A DNA stretch of 64,000 nucleotides from Siphonodentalium dalli (GCA_032622095.1 CP136064.1:249579827-249643826), one strand, 5' to 3'; counted from the first letter of the stretch, positions 24,064-35,841 are shown. A program made the numbers and translations. The notes: a model not told the origin generated them from the sequence alone.

Positions 24064-24463
24064 TTAACCCTTTACCCAACAGAAGGGCCCTGTGCCAATG
24101 CATTCTCTTATATATGCGAGTCGACCATATGTCGCCTCGCATATATAAGAGAATGCATTGGCTTAACACATTAAAAATTATAAAATTGTTAAATAATGTA
24201 AGAAAAAATGTTAAAAAGTGTTAAAAACAGATTTTGTTTAGGCCAATGCATTCTCTTATATATGCGAGGCGACCTATGGTCGACTCGCATATATAAGAGA
24301 ATGCATTGGCACAGGGCATAACTATAACCATCACAATGTGGTCAATGAGCCGGTTCCAATGGTATCCATATTTGTATGGTTTTATTGAGACAGACCCAAG
24401 ATATTTTAGGCTGTTGAAGCTTTATTTGGCCGGTTTTGGCCGGTTTGTTGGGTAAAGGGTTAA
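24064..24463 (-). mobile_element. TTAA-flanked MITE, family C, copy 2
   Basis: TTAA at 24064-24067 and 24460-24463, ends CCCTTTACCCAACA and TTGTTGGGTAAAGGG, 400 bp. It is the inverted counterpart of 16217-16616. Hairpins are at 24094-24162 (one loop-proximal change) and 24242-24310. Confidence 0.9.
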
Positions 24464-25388
24464 AGAGGTATTTCCGGTTTACTCACCGCTGTAAAAGTAA
24501 GTCTCTTTCATTTGTCGTGAATCGATAGGAGAATAACTTCCATTTAAGATAATACCATTCACAGACACCAACGTTATTTCTATTCAGACAGCTATTTATA
24601 GTTGGGATTCTACAATATATATAAGGTGGTGGAACAGTTGTTGAATCCCAGCTACAATATGTATGCATGATATTGAGTGGTGGGTCGTGGTAATTGCAAT
24701 GCTCAGGCATGGCCGTGGTATATATTAACTTGTTCCAAGTGTTCCAATGTCCAGGAATGAAATATGGACTCGTTGTGCACATTACTGTGCCGTATATGAA
24801 TATACAAATTTGTGTCTTACGCTTTTGATCCAGTCAGGGCTACCTGTCCTCAGGGATTTTACTCGTATTTTACAAAGTTTTAGCTAATATACATGTAATT
24901 TATTTTTCAGATAGGTTGTGTTTTATTCACGTTACTGTTTATGTACATATTCATTGTTTTACAAGTCAGTTAAGAGCTTAATGCTCATGTTTGTAATTTA
25001 AAATGCCTGACTTTATAAATAAAGCTTTTGAACTTTTGAACTGAACATACTAGATCACGAACCAATGGGTCGGTATACTTTATTGGAACGAGATACTGTG
25101 GCGTTTCAGTATAATTTGCGTAATCAATGTATCACTATCAATGACCACCACAGAGAATGACACAATGCAACCATAATTACTGACATCTTTTATTGTATTC
25201 GTATGTGTGATTTACCTTGATTTCTCGAGTGATTATAAACGATAATTTTATTAGTGAATTATGTCACCTTAACGTGCGTTATGTATTCATACGCGCTATC
25301 GCTATTTATGCGCCATGTGTATAATGGCGGTATTATTAATAAATTAGATGTTAAAAGTGGAATGTAATAAATAGAATAATCACAATGG
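24464..25388. other. No supported feature
   Basis: Unassigned. A phrase TATAAATAAAGCTTTTGAAC near 25013 looks like a polyadenylation-type tail but no gene body precedes it. Confidence 0.4.
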
Positions 25389-25531
25389 TTGAACTGGTGA
25401 CGTGAAATAATTTATTCGAGGCAGGGACTATTTTGTTAAACACTCGAGAGCAATAACACTCGAGTGCAATGCGCTCTCGTGTGTGTACAACATCCCTGCC
25501 TCTCATGAATTATTTCACTTCTCCAGTTCAA
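25389..25531. repeat. Small fold-back repeat
   Basis: Left arm TTGAACTGGTGACGTGAAAT with GAGGCAGGGA; right arm TCCCTGCCTC and ATTTCACTTCTCCAGTTCAA. The centre contains nested CACTCGAG / CTCTCGTG units. Predicted to fold into a long hairpin. Class unknown. Confidence 0.7.
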
Positions 25532-26448
25532 TCAAGTGAATACTCTCTATATATTGATATGGATAATGCCGGTTGTAAAATTAAGGGTCTTGATCTCAGT
25601 TATCTTACATTTATAGGTGTGCATCGTCACACTTGCAAGACATTTTTTTGGAAATTGCTACGATAACTTTTCTATGTTTCAAATATTTCTCAACTCTAAG
25701 ATTGGTCTATTGTGTGAAAGAAGATTATTTACTGACATTCGCTCTGTCGTGGTCTGTTTTTGTGTGTTGAAAATGGTCAATTTGAGTAAAACAATGGGTA
25801 AAATTAAGCGTTTTGTGTGTGCAAGCAAAAGGGCATAACTCTTGACAAAGAAGCTAGAGTAATGATATTGATTACACCTAACATTTCTGTCGAAAATAAA
25901 ATTTGTCGAAAATAAAACAGGTTTGATGGGACCTATATGCCAAACAATGGCTCAGCATATATTTGAAGTACGTACAGTACCCCCTCCCAGGGTGGCCAAA
26001 ATTGCTTGAAACTGTGTATTGCTATCTGCATCAATTTATTTGTTTGAATTATTTTGGTTGGAAATAAATATGAGAATCCATGATAATTGGTATGTGTATA
26101 CGGTTGTATGCAAAGTCGGAAATGACGTAACTAACGGTTGAGTGGCGGATATGTGGATTAATGACTTGTGAATACAGGTCTTGATCGAATATTGGTTTAG
26201 TTGGATGAAAATTGTCAGAGTTATGCCCCTTTATGCTGATTCGGATTGTGTTGTTAATTTTTGGTGTTCGGATGTTAACTAAAGTTATAATTATCTGATT
26301 TCTTTATCTTTCGTATTAAGTGTGTGGATTAATCACATGAAAATAAAGATTGGAATTTTGTCCGTTCCAACCATTTCAAACAAATATATGCCAATTTTAG
26401 ACTTAGATGCTGATTATTCTGGTGTCTAATCAAATAAAAATACATGTG
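25532..26448. other. No supported feature
   Basis: Unassigned AT-rich sequence. Confidence 0.45.
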
Positions 26449-26922
26449 TTAAAGGCCCACTTAATTTTCGAGTCGGCAATTATTTTTTTATAGTGACTTG
26501 ATATACGGTTTTAATAACAATCTATGCCATAAAATATGATTAAAATACTATAATTCATCACTATTTGAAACATCTGTGTCTCAGAAGATGCCCACAGAGA
26601 AATAGAAAACTGCTGAAATCATAGAATGACTTCCCCCTTTGGCACCCATAATGCAACAGAATTCAAACTTTTTCAATGAAAGGGGAAGAACTCTATCATT
26701 AATATATAGAGTTATTCACCCTGCATTGAAAATACTTATTTTTACTTCAATCTTGATGACAAAACGCGTTGGCAACTCAACAAAAACAACATGTCCACAG
26801 TTTATTACACCGGATAAGTTGATAAAACAATGTTTTGGAGCTTCCTCTTTCAAATGGTTTATAATATGGCATATATTTTATATAACGTAATCAGGGGGTT
26901 CGAAAATTAAGTGGGCCTTTAA
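26449..26922. mobile_element. TTAA-flanked MITE, family F
   Basis: TTAA at 26449-26452 and 26919-26922 with ends AGGCCCACTTAATTTTCGA and TCGAAAATTAAGTGGGCCT, a perfect 19-bp inverted pair. 474 bp, non-coding. A truncated relative starts at 34828. Confidence 0.85.
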
Positions 26923-27056
26923 CAACTTAAACTGTTGGAAGCAAAGCCTAATTCAATGATATTCTTATATATAACGTAATCAGGGGGTTCGAAAATTAAG
27001 TGGGCCTTTAACAACTTAAACTGTTGGAAGCAAAGCCTAATTCAATGATATTCTTA
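26879..27056 (+). repeat. Exact 89-bp tandem duplication across the family F end
   Basis: Two adjacent copies (starts 26881 and 26970) look identical by eye. Each includes the right end of the MITE, its TTAA and about 40 bp of flank, so the MITE now has two right ends. The lack of visible differences suggests a recent duplication or an assembly artefact. Confidence 0.85.
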
Positions 27057-27859
27057 TTTTTCGTTCTCAATAAGGCATCCGCCAAAAAAGCCACATTTTT
27101 GGGGGGACATGTGGCCTAGCGGCCTTTTATTTAAGTTCAAACGAGCCTTGATCGCCGACATGGCACAGACGACATGCAATGCAAGAATATTCATATGAAT
27201 CCAATTGGAGAAGTATACTAGTTCCGTTCTTCGCATATATTCATTCGTCTGCTATAACCAGACGTGTTCGATTATTTCTCCAGGCATCGTTAGTATCTGA
27301 CTGGGTACGTGTTTATGTACCCTACCAACTGCAGTTATTACGAAGCATCAGAAAGGCTTCACTTTAGATCAGAAACCTTTCAAAATGTGTCGCTGGATCC
27401 CATTAATGTATTTTGTTTTCTGATAACTGGATTCCTCGAAATTCTGTTTATTACAAAGAGAGAGTCCCAATCCCGTAACCAACCAACCATATTAACCCCA
27501 CAGCGACTGCGTATATTGACGATCGAATAGTGTTAATCCACTATATACATGGCACTGATTCACATTGATACTGTGTTTAACCCATGCTTCTATACAACAG
27601 CTTGATCAACAATTAGAATAAATTCATACAAACACGATAAAAAGGCATTGGGCCGCTTTCGGTATTCACCGCTCAAGTTTGATTAATGCGCTCTTTATTA
27701 TTACCGTACCATGCAGGGGGGATTTTTTTTCCTGCAAGTCTTTTTGACTGTTTTTGCAATGAGTTTCGTTTAAAACACCTTAGTATGTCAATATTAACAT
27801 AAATGAAAAATTACGTGATGATCAGACAAACAGTATAGTCTGTAGCCCATACTAATGGA
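27057..27859. other. No supported feature
   Basis: Unassigned; a short GCGCTCTTTATTATTACCGTACC phrase near 27688 recalls the interior of family B. Confidence 0.4.
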
Positions 27860-28185
27860 TTGAATTTTGAAATCCTAGATGGCCGCTGGCAGCCATGTTT
27901 TTTTGGCCGAATGACCCCAAAATGACTTGTTCCTATTTACTTGTCAATGTTAACATCCATGACAAATAGTATGCACAGCAATTCATGTACAGCTGTGAAT
28001 CCCCCCCCCGCAAATCTCTGTTTTAGTGTTAAAGGGGGTGGGTGCCCAAGAATGGTCGGGAAAAAACTGCCGAAAACGGAATTTGTTTTAGACCCGGGGG
28101 TGGGTGGGTCCCAACAAGGGTCTAAAGGAAAAAATCAGCATACGTGCCTGAATTCTTTTTCCGACACCCCCCCCCCCTGTACCAT
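27860..28185 (-). repeat. Dispersed repeat family G with homopolymer C runs
   Basis: Matches 58060-58430 in inverse orientation: ATGGCCGCTGGCAGCCATG, ATTTACTTGTCAATGTTAAC, GCAAATCTCTGTTTTAGTG and a CCGAAAACGG-type block, with C runs at 28002 and 28160. Non-coding. Confidence 0.75.
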
Positions 28186-28380
28186 ACGGAAGGTAATAAA
28201 CAACGTTCGTTAAACGGACATGGCTTATCGAGTTTCCAAACTCTGTCTACATAATTTTGGAGGAGGTATATAAGACAGGATGAAAAATGCACGAAATATT
28301 GATATACCGGTTGATATGCTCTGAAAAATACTTCTCATGGTCAAAACCATTATCCAGCTGTTTTCAATGTTTCCGACAGA

Positions 28381-28640
28381 AGTGAATAAACGCTCTTAAT
28401 TATACCATATCAGGAATTGACTAACACGGACGCTCTTTCCTGTTTCATGCCGCGCAAATGGCTGTTCTTTTCTTTCCTTTTTTTGTCCCAAACATCGTGT
28501 TCAAAGTTGTATTTTTGTTTTACTTCAATGCGTCTATGTTTCGGATATATAATGCTCGTAGAAAGGTAGTTCAAGTATGTATGGACCTATTTCGATACCG
28601 GGGAATATTCAAAAGCGAATATACTTTAGGTGTATTTTGG
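28381..28640 (+). repeat. Dispersed repeat family H, copy 1
   Basis: Matches 63411-63668 in the same orientation: ACCATATCAGGAAT, GACTAACACGG, AAAGGTAGTTCA, ATTTCGATACC. Starts with an AACGCTCTT-type motif shared with family B interiors. Confidence 0.7.
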
Positions 28641-29535
28641 AGCGCAAACCACCAAATGGCTTTAATGTTATATGCTACAGAAAAAACTGGACCCTCTCTG
28701 TTGTTTAATGTGATAATTACTTTTACTTTAATATTTTCAGAGGCAAATGAATTAGCGTAATTACTCCATATCTTGATCCCAGATGTAATAGAAAAATGAA
28801 CATCAGCGTAATTGAGGCTTAACGATTATACCAGCCTCGAACCCCAGTGGGATGAATAAGGACAAATACAGACTCTATATATACGAACTTTATCCAGCTG
28901 TCGAATGACCTCAAATGGTACCTCCACATAACCAACATCTCCAAGAAGGTAAATTGGTGCAGAACCATGCATGGGGGCTTGAAATGCGCTCCGTTGCCAG
29001 CCCATGCATATACTATTATGTAAACCAGACCCGACCTGGATTGTAAAGCTTAGTGCCCTGATTGGCTAGAATAGGCATGCATGTCGATGGTACTTGATAT
29101 TATTTAGACAAGGTCACGAATGAGAATTCCAAAAAATAAGAGAGATAAATTAATTGATTGTTTCACAGATTTTTCACAAAGAAAGCTCGATGGGGGTCAA
29201 TTTTCTTCACAACCGGGTTTGTTTACATTTGAGTCACTTTCATTTGGGTTTGTGACGCTCTTGTGAACAATATTGGGTGTTCAGACATTTATTAAATACT
29301 AAATGCTATGGATAGAATTGAGGGGCGTTTGTGGTATTAATTGAAAGAGGAATCTTTCGCCGATATATTGGTGACAACATCGATGTCATTGCTTAGATAA
29401 ATCGGCTAAATTTTGTCAGTTTCCGAGCGATGGTACATGTAGATCGGGGGAGATGCTATCGTTCCCATTGTCTCTTGTACACTGCCATATCGTAAAGCTT
29501 GTGCATATATAGGGACGGAGTTTAAGGGCGGTGCA
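28641..29535. other. No supported feature
   Basis: Unassigned. Confidence 0.4.
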
Positions 29536-30255
29536 GGAGGGGCGTGCAACAGAGCGCGTTTCAAGCCTATGTAGGTGGAACCTAGAATTGTCCAGAACGT
29601 TGCATGAAAACAGCTCTGGTGGAGTCAATTATAGAGTATTCCGCTACAATTTGTGACCCGTACACTGAGAAATATTCATCAATGCTGGAAAAGGTGCAAT
29701 GAAATTCGGCACGATACATCACCGGAGAGTATAATTCAAGAGGTAAGGGCTGAGTCACCAGGATGCTCCAAATCTAGAACTTCCACCACTGTATATAGAA
29801 GACTGTCTCAGAAACAAACGCATGACTTTCTTGTATAGATGTTCAGAGATCGGCCCCACTATAGCACCCGATAAATGCATGTACCTGAAAAAACAGGAGG
29901 GGCAGCATAGCGCGTTTCAAGCCCATGTAATGTAGGCGGAACCTAGAACATTGCCCAGGACGTTGCAGGAAAACAGCTCTGGTGAACTCAATTAAAGAGT
30001 ATTCCGCTACAATCTGTGACCCGTACACAGATAAATATTCAGCATTGCTGGAAAAGGTGCAATGAAATTCGGCACGATACATCACCCGAGAGTGTAATTC
30101 AAGAGGTAAGGGCTGATTCACCAGTACGTTCCAAATCTAGAACTTCCACCACTAGAATACTGTCGCAGAAACAAACGCATGGCTTTCTTGTATAGATGTT
30201 CAGAGATCGGCCCCACTATAGCACCCGATAAATGCATGTACCTGAAAAAACACGT
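29536..30255. repeat. Tandem duplication, two units of about 358 bp
   Basis: AGGAGGGGC...GCGCGTTTCAAGCC starts both units (29536 and 29895), and AATGAAATTCGGCACGATAC, CAAATCTAGAACTTCCACCA and GATGTTCAGAGATCGGCCCC recur in order. Units differ by small indels. A 92-codon - strand frame in unit 2 (29843-30121) is not shared intact by unit 1, so no gene is called. Origin unknown. Confidence 0.85.
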
Positions 30256-31179
30256 ACATAAAATGTAACATTAAAGCAAGAACTTAGAGGATTGTGGAAC
30301 GGTTTGAGGCAAATAATTAACAACCATTCGATCCGATCGGGTTAAAAATCCAGTTTAACCATACATTCTTTCAGCGCAATATCCTGTATTGGAACCGACT
30401 TAACGCTGGAACGACGACACAGACAACACCGCATATATCGACATAGAAACATAAATGCTCCTCTCACCGTCCTATAAAAGTCAAACTGGTCGCTCCATGT
30501 GCCGTATTAATAACGAAACAAACGCTTTGTTTCCTAGATAGGCTATATCTGATTTTGTGACGTCACCAATTTTTTTAAATAATTATTACTGACCAAGTGA
30601 CAACTCGGTGGGTAGTAGAAATGTCGCATAGTAGGTTGTCGTAATCAGAAATGGAAGTCAAGAGGCCAACCCAAATCGGTCGATGTTTAAACTCTCATGA
30701 ACATTATCAACGACTAGCATCGACACGACGATCTCACCAACACCGACTGATAAGGGCTATAGTAAGCCAATCATGAAATGAATTGCTGGAGGTCTACTGG
30801 ATAAAATTATCGGAACCTGTCCATCAGAGGCGGACAGTTTATGAATAACACTCGAAACTTGTCAGTTGACAAACATAGTTTTAATTTTCACGACAAACGG
30901 GTTATGCCCCAATATATGGGTAGTCGACAAAATAAAATAACTTGACCGACATTTCAACTTTTGGCATACACTCACAGACTTGATAAGCCTCAATTCCGCA
31001 CTGGTGCGAGTTGCCTCATTGTGACGCCCACAACACGATATGCGTTTATAGCTCAAAGCTTTATTTTCTAACTAATGCACAGCACTTGGTAATTCATGCA
31101 CGGAACAGTAGAAACTACTGTGCGCAACGAAGAGAACATAACTGTAATATGCAATTAATTGTTATCATAAGGCTACACA
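30256..31179. other. No supported feature
   Basis: Unassigned. Confidence 0.4.
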
Positions 31180-32772
31180 GTATATAAATGCCTCCCTGTG
31201 GGCACGGGGTAGATTGGGCCTACAGCCCCACTGCGAGGGGTAAGAATCCCCTAATGTGGCACCCTCTTTGTCATGGAGCGCATTCCGTGAGTCCCGGTGG
31301 TACTATGGCGCTCGTACCATACGGGTACGGCTTAGCTCATGGTACACTTTTGTCCTATATCTCGTCTAGAAGGGTGGTTGAGTTGACCCGGGTCAATCAA
31401 TCGGCTAGTCACGCCTCTCAACAGTGTTTCAGATTTAAAAAAATGTATCTGTTGTATTGTTCGTGTGATATTTGAAGTACTGTTTTCTGGGGTTTTTTTT
31501 TCACGTATGATGTTTCTGTTCTCTCCTGTCTGTTTGGTTTTCGTCCTGAGATTGTTGAATGTTGAATCCTGTGTTGTTCTCGTCTCTCTCAATATAGGAA
31601 GGTGCCGGTGTAGTCCGCGGCGACTGATGGGCTAGTTGTCGATTTTTTCATTTTTATATGGCAACTCAAACCAAAAAAAACCCACGACCTGATAATAAGA
31701 ATGATGACTCACTAAGCTCCAATGCTGCTGTGGTATCTTAACAGTACTTGGTTCTTAGTTTCGACCTGACTCTTAAAAGACCTTCTGTATTTGTCATTGA
31801 TGAGACACTTCAAAGTATTGCTGGGCAATTGAACTCTGTCAAATCGATCAGGACCGGACCAGTGACTGGCTCTCTCCTGATTGAAAGTTCAAATAAAGTT
31901 CAATCTGATGCTTTGTTGCAGTTAAAATCTATTGCTCCTCACAAAACATTGAATAGTACCTGAGCAGTTTTTAGTTAAATTTGGACTGTCAATCGATGTG
32001 AACATCCGCCGGCTTTGGAGGTTTGATACTTGAAGATAGATTTGTCTAATTACACATGCATGTTCCAAATCCCTTACGATGTTTTAGATGTCAGGGTATG
32101 GTAATGGCCAGGAACATTGTAAAAGTAAAGAAATCGTGTGCACGCTGTTCTGCTCCTGGTCATGACTACAAGGTTTATACTAAACCAAAAAGTGTTCAAA
32201 CTGTCAAGGTTCACATGATACAATGGATCGTCCATGTCCCATGTGGGACTATGAATAGGAAAATGCAATATTTTAAGGCGACAGGGGACAAACTTGCATG
32301 GTCACTATATGTATTAAACCAAGATATATTCAGATTGAGCTTAGGATTAATCGATGATTAATAGTGACTAAATAACGGATATTTTTGAAGAAGTGTTGTT
32401 AAAGAATGATCCCCTAACCTAAAACAAGCCCGCCCGCCCATCCAAGGTTGTGTATATGAAGATGAATTTAAGTACATATGTTCCAAACCCATTGCGACGT
32501 TTTAAATGTCAGGGGAATGGCCATGGCCAGGAGCATTGTAAAAGTAAAGAAACCATATGTGCACGATGCTCTATTTCTGGTCATGATCATAAGGAGTGTA
32601 TGAATCTTAAGAAATGTTCAAACTGTCAAGGTTCACATGTTGCAATGGATCGTTCGTGTCCACTGTCTGATTTATCTACAGTTGCTTCGCTCCGTTCTTT
32701 TTTACACCTGATTCTGTTCTTTGTCGTGATATGGCATAGTGGCTAAAACGACGTTAAACCCTCAATCAATAA
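31180..32772 (+). mobile_element. Internally deleted LINE: leader, broken ORF1, second zinc-knuckle segment, 3' tail
   Basis: The leader (31188-31620) is shared with 18820 and 22830. ATG at 31658 starts MATQTKKNPR, followed by an in-frame stop at 31738, then FVIDETLQSIAGQL and LLIESSNKVQSDALL, as in the copy at 18157. A first, degraded zinc-knuckle block (32056-32260) is followed by a second, better one (32450-32680) with CARCSISGHDHKEC and CSNCQGSHVAMDRSC, so this part is duplicated. The second block joins directly to the 3' tail (GTTGCTTCGCT..., GGCTAAAACGACGTTAAACC at 32725-32755). No endonuclease or reverse transcriptase is present. Confidence 0.8.
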
Positions 32773-32799
32773 CCAAGCCCGCCCACCCAATATGATAAA

Positions 32800-33190
32800 T
32801 TGACTTATTTTTGACCAAAGTTGATCACTTGTGGTTGAAAATTATTTCATAAAAATCTCCGTTGTTTAGTCAAAGTACATTATATAGAGTTATCACCCTT
32901 CCGATTAACTAAGGATACTCATTTCGAAATGTAATCCAAACCTCCCGTGGTACCTGTTATATAATGCGATTGAATATCAACCCCTATGTATCGTGGATAA
33001 CGAAGATATTTGAAGAAATGTTTTTCATTTAACTTATGTTCGACCAAAGTTGATCACTTGTGGTGTTGTAAATTGTTTTTACACAAACTTCCCGTTATTT
33101 AGTCAAAGTACGTTCTATATAGAGTGATCACCCTTTCGTATTAGCACAGATATGCGAGTTTTTACATATAATCGTACATATGTGTCCCCT
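32800..33190 (+). repeat. Diverged tandem pair of about 215 bp
   Basis: ACCAAAGTTGATCACTTGTGG, TTAGTCAAAGTAC.TT.TATA and ATCACCCTT recur at about 32812 and 33041. Non-coding. Confidence 0.65.
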
Positions 33191-33779
33191 GGTGTGCGAT
33201 TAGTATATTAATTAATATTTAATTTGGCCCGGATAAGATCTATAAGTTCGAAGTTGGTTCCAACCGCCAATTTTCACAAGAGTTGTGGCCCTTTGTTGAA
33301 ATTACCATGGGCGCATCTTGCCACGCCCTAACGATGGTCTTGTTATATATAACGCGATGCGAATCGGGTGAACCAAATATGTAAACAACAAAGACATTTG
33401 AACGCCCCAATTTAATTCAATGATTGTTCCTAGAATAAAAGTTTCATTTCTGAAAAGGCCACCTGTCAAATAAAACCGCCTTATTCGTTGGACGTGTTTA
33501 TGGTGGCCTTTTAGTAAGAAAGGTTTGCTCCCCATGCACTTGAAATACCGGCAAATTTACAACGTAACATTCTTAATTACGCCACATTGTGGTGTTGCTT
33601 GGTACGCAGATTTTCATGTTCGAGCGGACGATCGATAATCCACTGGGTGAATGTATTATGGTTAGGTATTTCGTACTTGAGTAAAATCGTTCCGATAGAG
33701 TGACGATAGTTCAACAAAGATTAGCACATGTGTTTACGTCACCAGTGTAATTGTGGGGACATGCTTCTATTATGAAGGT
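33191..33779. other. No supported feature
   Basis: Unassigned. Confidence 0.4.
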
Positions 33780-34570
33780 TCGCTATCCCGAAGATCCACT
33801 ATTCCGAAGGTTCTCTATTCTGAATACTTGCTATTTCGAAGGTTTACTATTCCGAAGGTTCGCTATTCCGAATGTTCTCCATTCCGAAGGTTTTTGTTAT
33901 TTTTAGGTTAATTCTATATTCTAAAGTATTGAGAGGGTTCATTATCACGAAGATTCTTTTCATGGAGTGTGCGCTCACATCCGAACTGATCCTGCGCGCA
34001 TACCAATACAGATACAGGAGGAAATAACTTAGAACATTAAATGTCATTTTGTTTTGTTTTCGCAGGTTTTCTTGAGATTTAATGTGATTACGTGGGCCCA
34101 TACCTTTGAATTCTTGGCATATAATATGAATGTTGTGGTATATATGGACCCTTCTGCATTGGCACATGACACAGGCACAGTTGACTTAAGTGCTGTTCTG
34201 TGTGGGCTCCAATTTGGGGTTCAATATTTTAAGGGCCAAATTTTGAATTTTATGGGCCCATACCTTTGACATCTGGACATATAATATGAATATTGGGGGG
34301 GGGGCATGTCTCTATTCCGAAGGTTCACTATCCCGAAGGTACACTATTCCAAAATTTCTCTGAATGTTCGCTGTTCCGAAGGTTCACCAATCCGAAGATT
34401 CATTATTCCGAAGGTTCTCTATTCCAATGTTTTTTGTTATTTTAAGGCTAATTCTATTTTCTAAAGTATTGAAAGGGTTCATTATCACGAAGATTCTTTT
34501 TATTAAGGAAATAACTTAAAACATTAAATGTGATTTTGTTTTATTTTCGCGGGTTTTCTTGAGTTTAATG
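33780..34570 (+). repeat. ATTCCGAAGGTT short-unit repeat in two blocks with shared flank
   Basis: Two blocks (33780-33900 and 34315-34430) consist of loose repeats of CTATTCCGAAGGTTC. Each is followed by the same flank: TAAAGTATTGA.AGGGTTCAT, TATCACGAAGATTCTTTT, GAAATAACTTA.AACATTAA and GGTTTTCTTGAG. So a composite of about 300 bp was duplicated. A poly-G run lies at 34296. Confidence 0.75.
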
Positions 34571-34827
34571 TCATTACGTATGACCTTATTTCTCATTACA
34601 TATTCACGCCAAGCAGCCCACACAATTGCTATGTTTCCTGCGATTTAATGTCATTGCGTGTGACCTAATGTCTCAATAATCTGCGACAAGAGTACGCCTG
34701 CTAAAGGCGAATTATAACAGTGGGACTATAACGCTCAATGAATACTGGAGGCTATAACAAACTTCGCAGCAGGATATCGCTGAATAGACGAGTATGAGAT
34801 GAGCCTATCTGCAATTGTGACTTTGTT

Positions 34828-34950
34828 TAAAGGCCCATTTCATTTTGGAGTCATTCATTTTTGTTATATTATATACGGTTTTAAAAACAATTTATGCCAT
34901 AAAATTTGAATAAAATACTCTAATTCATCACCATCTCCTAGTTTGAAACA
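34828..34950 (+). mobile_element. Truncated family F MITE
   Basis: Starts TTAAAGGCCCATTTCATTTT and continues colinear with 26449-26570 (ATATACGGTTTTAA.AACAAT, TATGCCATAAAAT, CTAATTCATCACTAT). The right end is absent. Confidence 0.75.
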
Positions 34951-35039
34951 CCTTTAAAAAACTGCGACAAGTCGTGCGTTGTATATCTAGCAAGTGGCAA
35001 CTAACATGTCCTCTTCGGCTTTCCATAGATTTCAACGTA

Positions 35040-35410
35040 ATTTGATACTTAGGGGTATTTGTGTCCGGGAAGTGTTTTGGACGGGTCAAATCGTGACCCC
35101 GACCTGACCTTGACCTTTAAAAATGTCAATGCAGGGTCAATTTGGGTAAAACGGACGAATTTCGGCGAAATTTGATACATAGGGATACTTTTGTCCGGGG
35201 AGTCTTTTGAATGGGTCAAATCCTGACCTCGGCGTGACCTTGACCTTCAATGTGGTCAATCAAAGGTCAAATCGGGTAAAACGGATGGATTTCGACGAAA
35301 ATTGATACATAGGGGTACTTTTCTCCGGGGTGGGGGGTGTTCTGGACGGGTCAAATCGTGACCCTGACCTGACCTTGAATTTCGAAATAATCAATTCAAG
35401 GTCAAATCGC
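35040..35410 (-). repeat. About 120-bp tandem repeat rich in AGGTCA half-sites
   Basis: Three to four diverged units contain GGGTCAAATCGTGACC, CTGACCTTGACCTT, GGTAAAACGGA and TTTGATACATAGGG in order. The same family is in intron 1 at 42010-42345. On the - strand each unit reads AAGGTCAAGGTCA or similar, i.e. nuclear-receptor-type half-sites. The block lies roughly 460-830 bp upstream of the predicted start of the C16orf89-like gene. Confidence 0.8.
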
Positions 35411-35654
35411 GCCTTTCTCCGGAAATCAGCCCGGACGAAGTCGGGCCCATCAGCTTGCGTAATAAAGAAGACAGTTTGAAGAATGTAATGTATAACACGA
35501 TAAACAGGAAAACTTGAAATATGGAAGTATGCAAATTTCCCACATAAAATTTGAAAGCTAGTTTATAGTATAATTATATTATAATTTATATTTATGGGAA
35601 AAATATGATCTTGGTGGCGTTACCATTTCTGACTATGGTTTTCTTGTTCGTCAC

Positions 35655-35815
35655 TTGTTACACAGCACCTTATTGGTCCGTGGCTATTTTTTAACCACCC
35701 CGCAAAACATCTACGAGATGCCTTAATATTCTTAATTCGTTAATTTTGTTACACAGTACCTTATTGGTCTGTGGCTATTTTTTATCACCCCCGCAAAACA
35801 TCGACGCGACGCGTT
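35655..35815 (+). promoter_or_regulatory. Duplicated 91-bp upstream element with inverted CCAAT boxes
   Basis: GTTACACAG.ACCTTATTGG, then GTGGCTATTTTTTA and CCGCAAAACATC, occur at 35657 and again at 35748 (offset 91). Each unit carries ATTGG (35672 and 35763), the reverse of CCAAT, at about -200 and -109 from the predicted start site. NF-Y commonly binds CCAAT in this interval. Function is inferred from position only. Confidence 0.55.
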
Positions 35816-35841
35816 AATGCGGATTAACCGGAACCGTTCGA

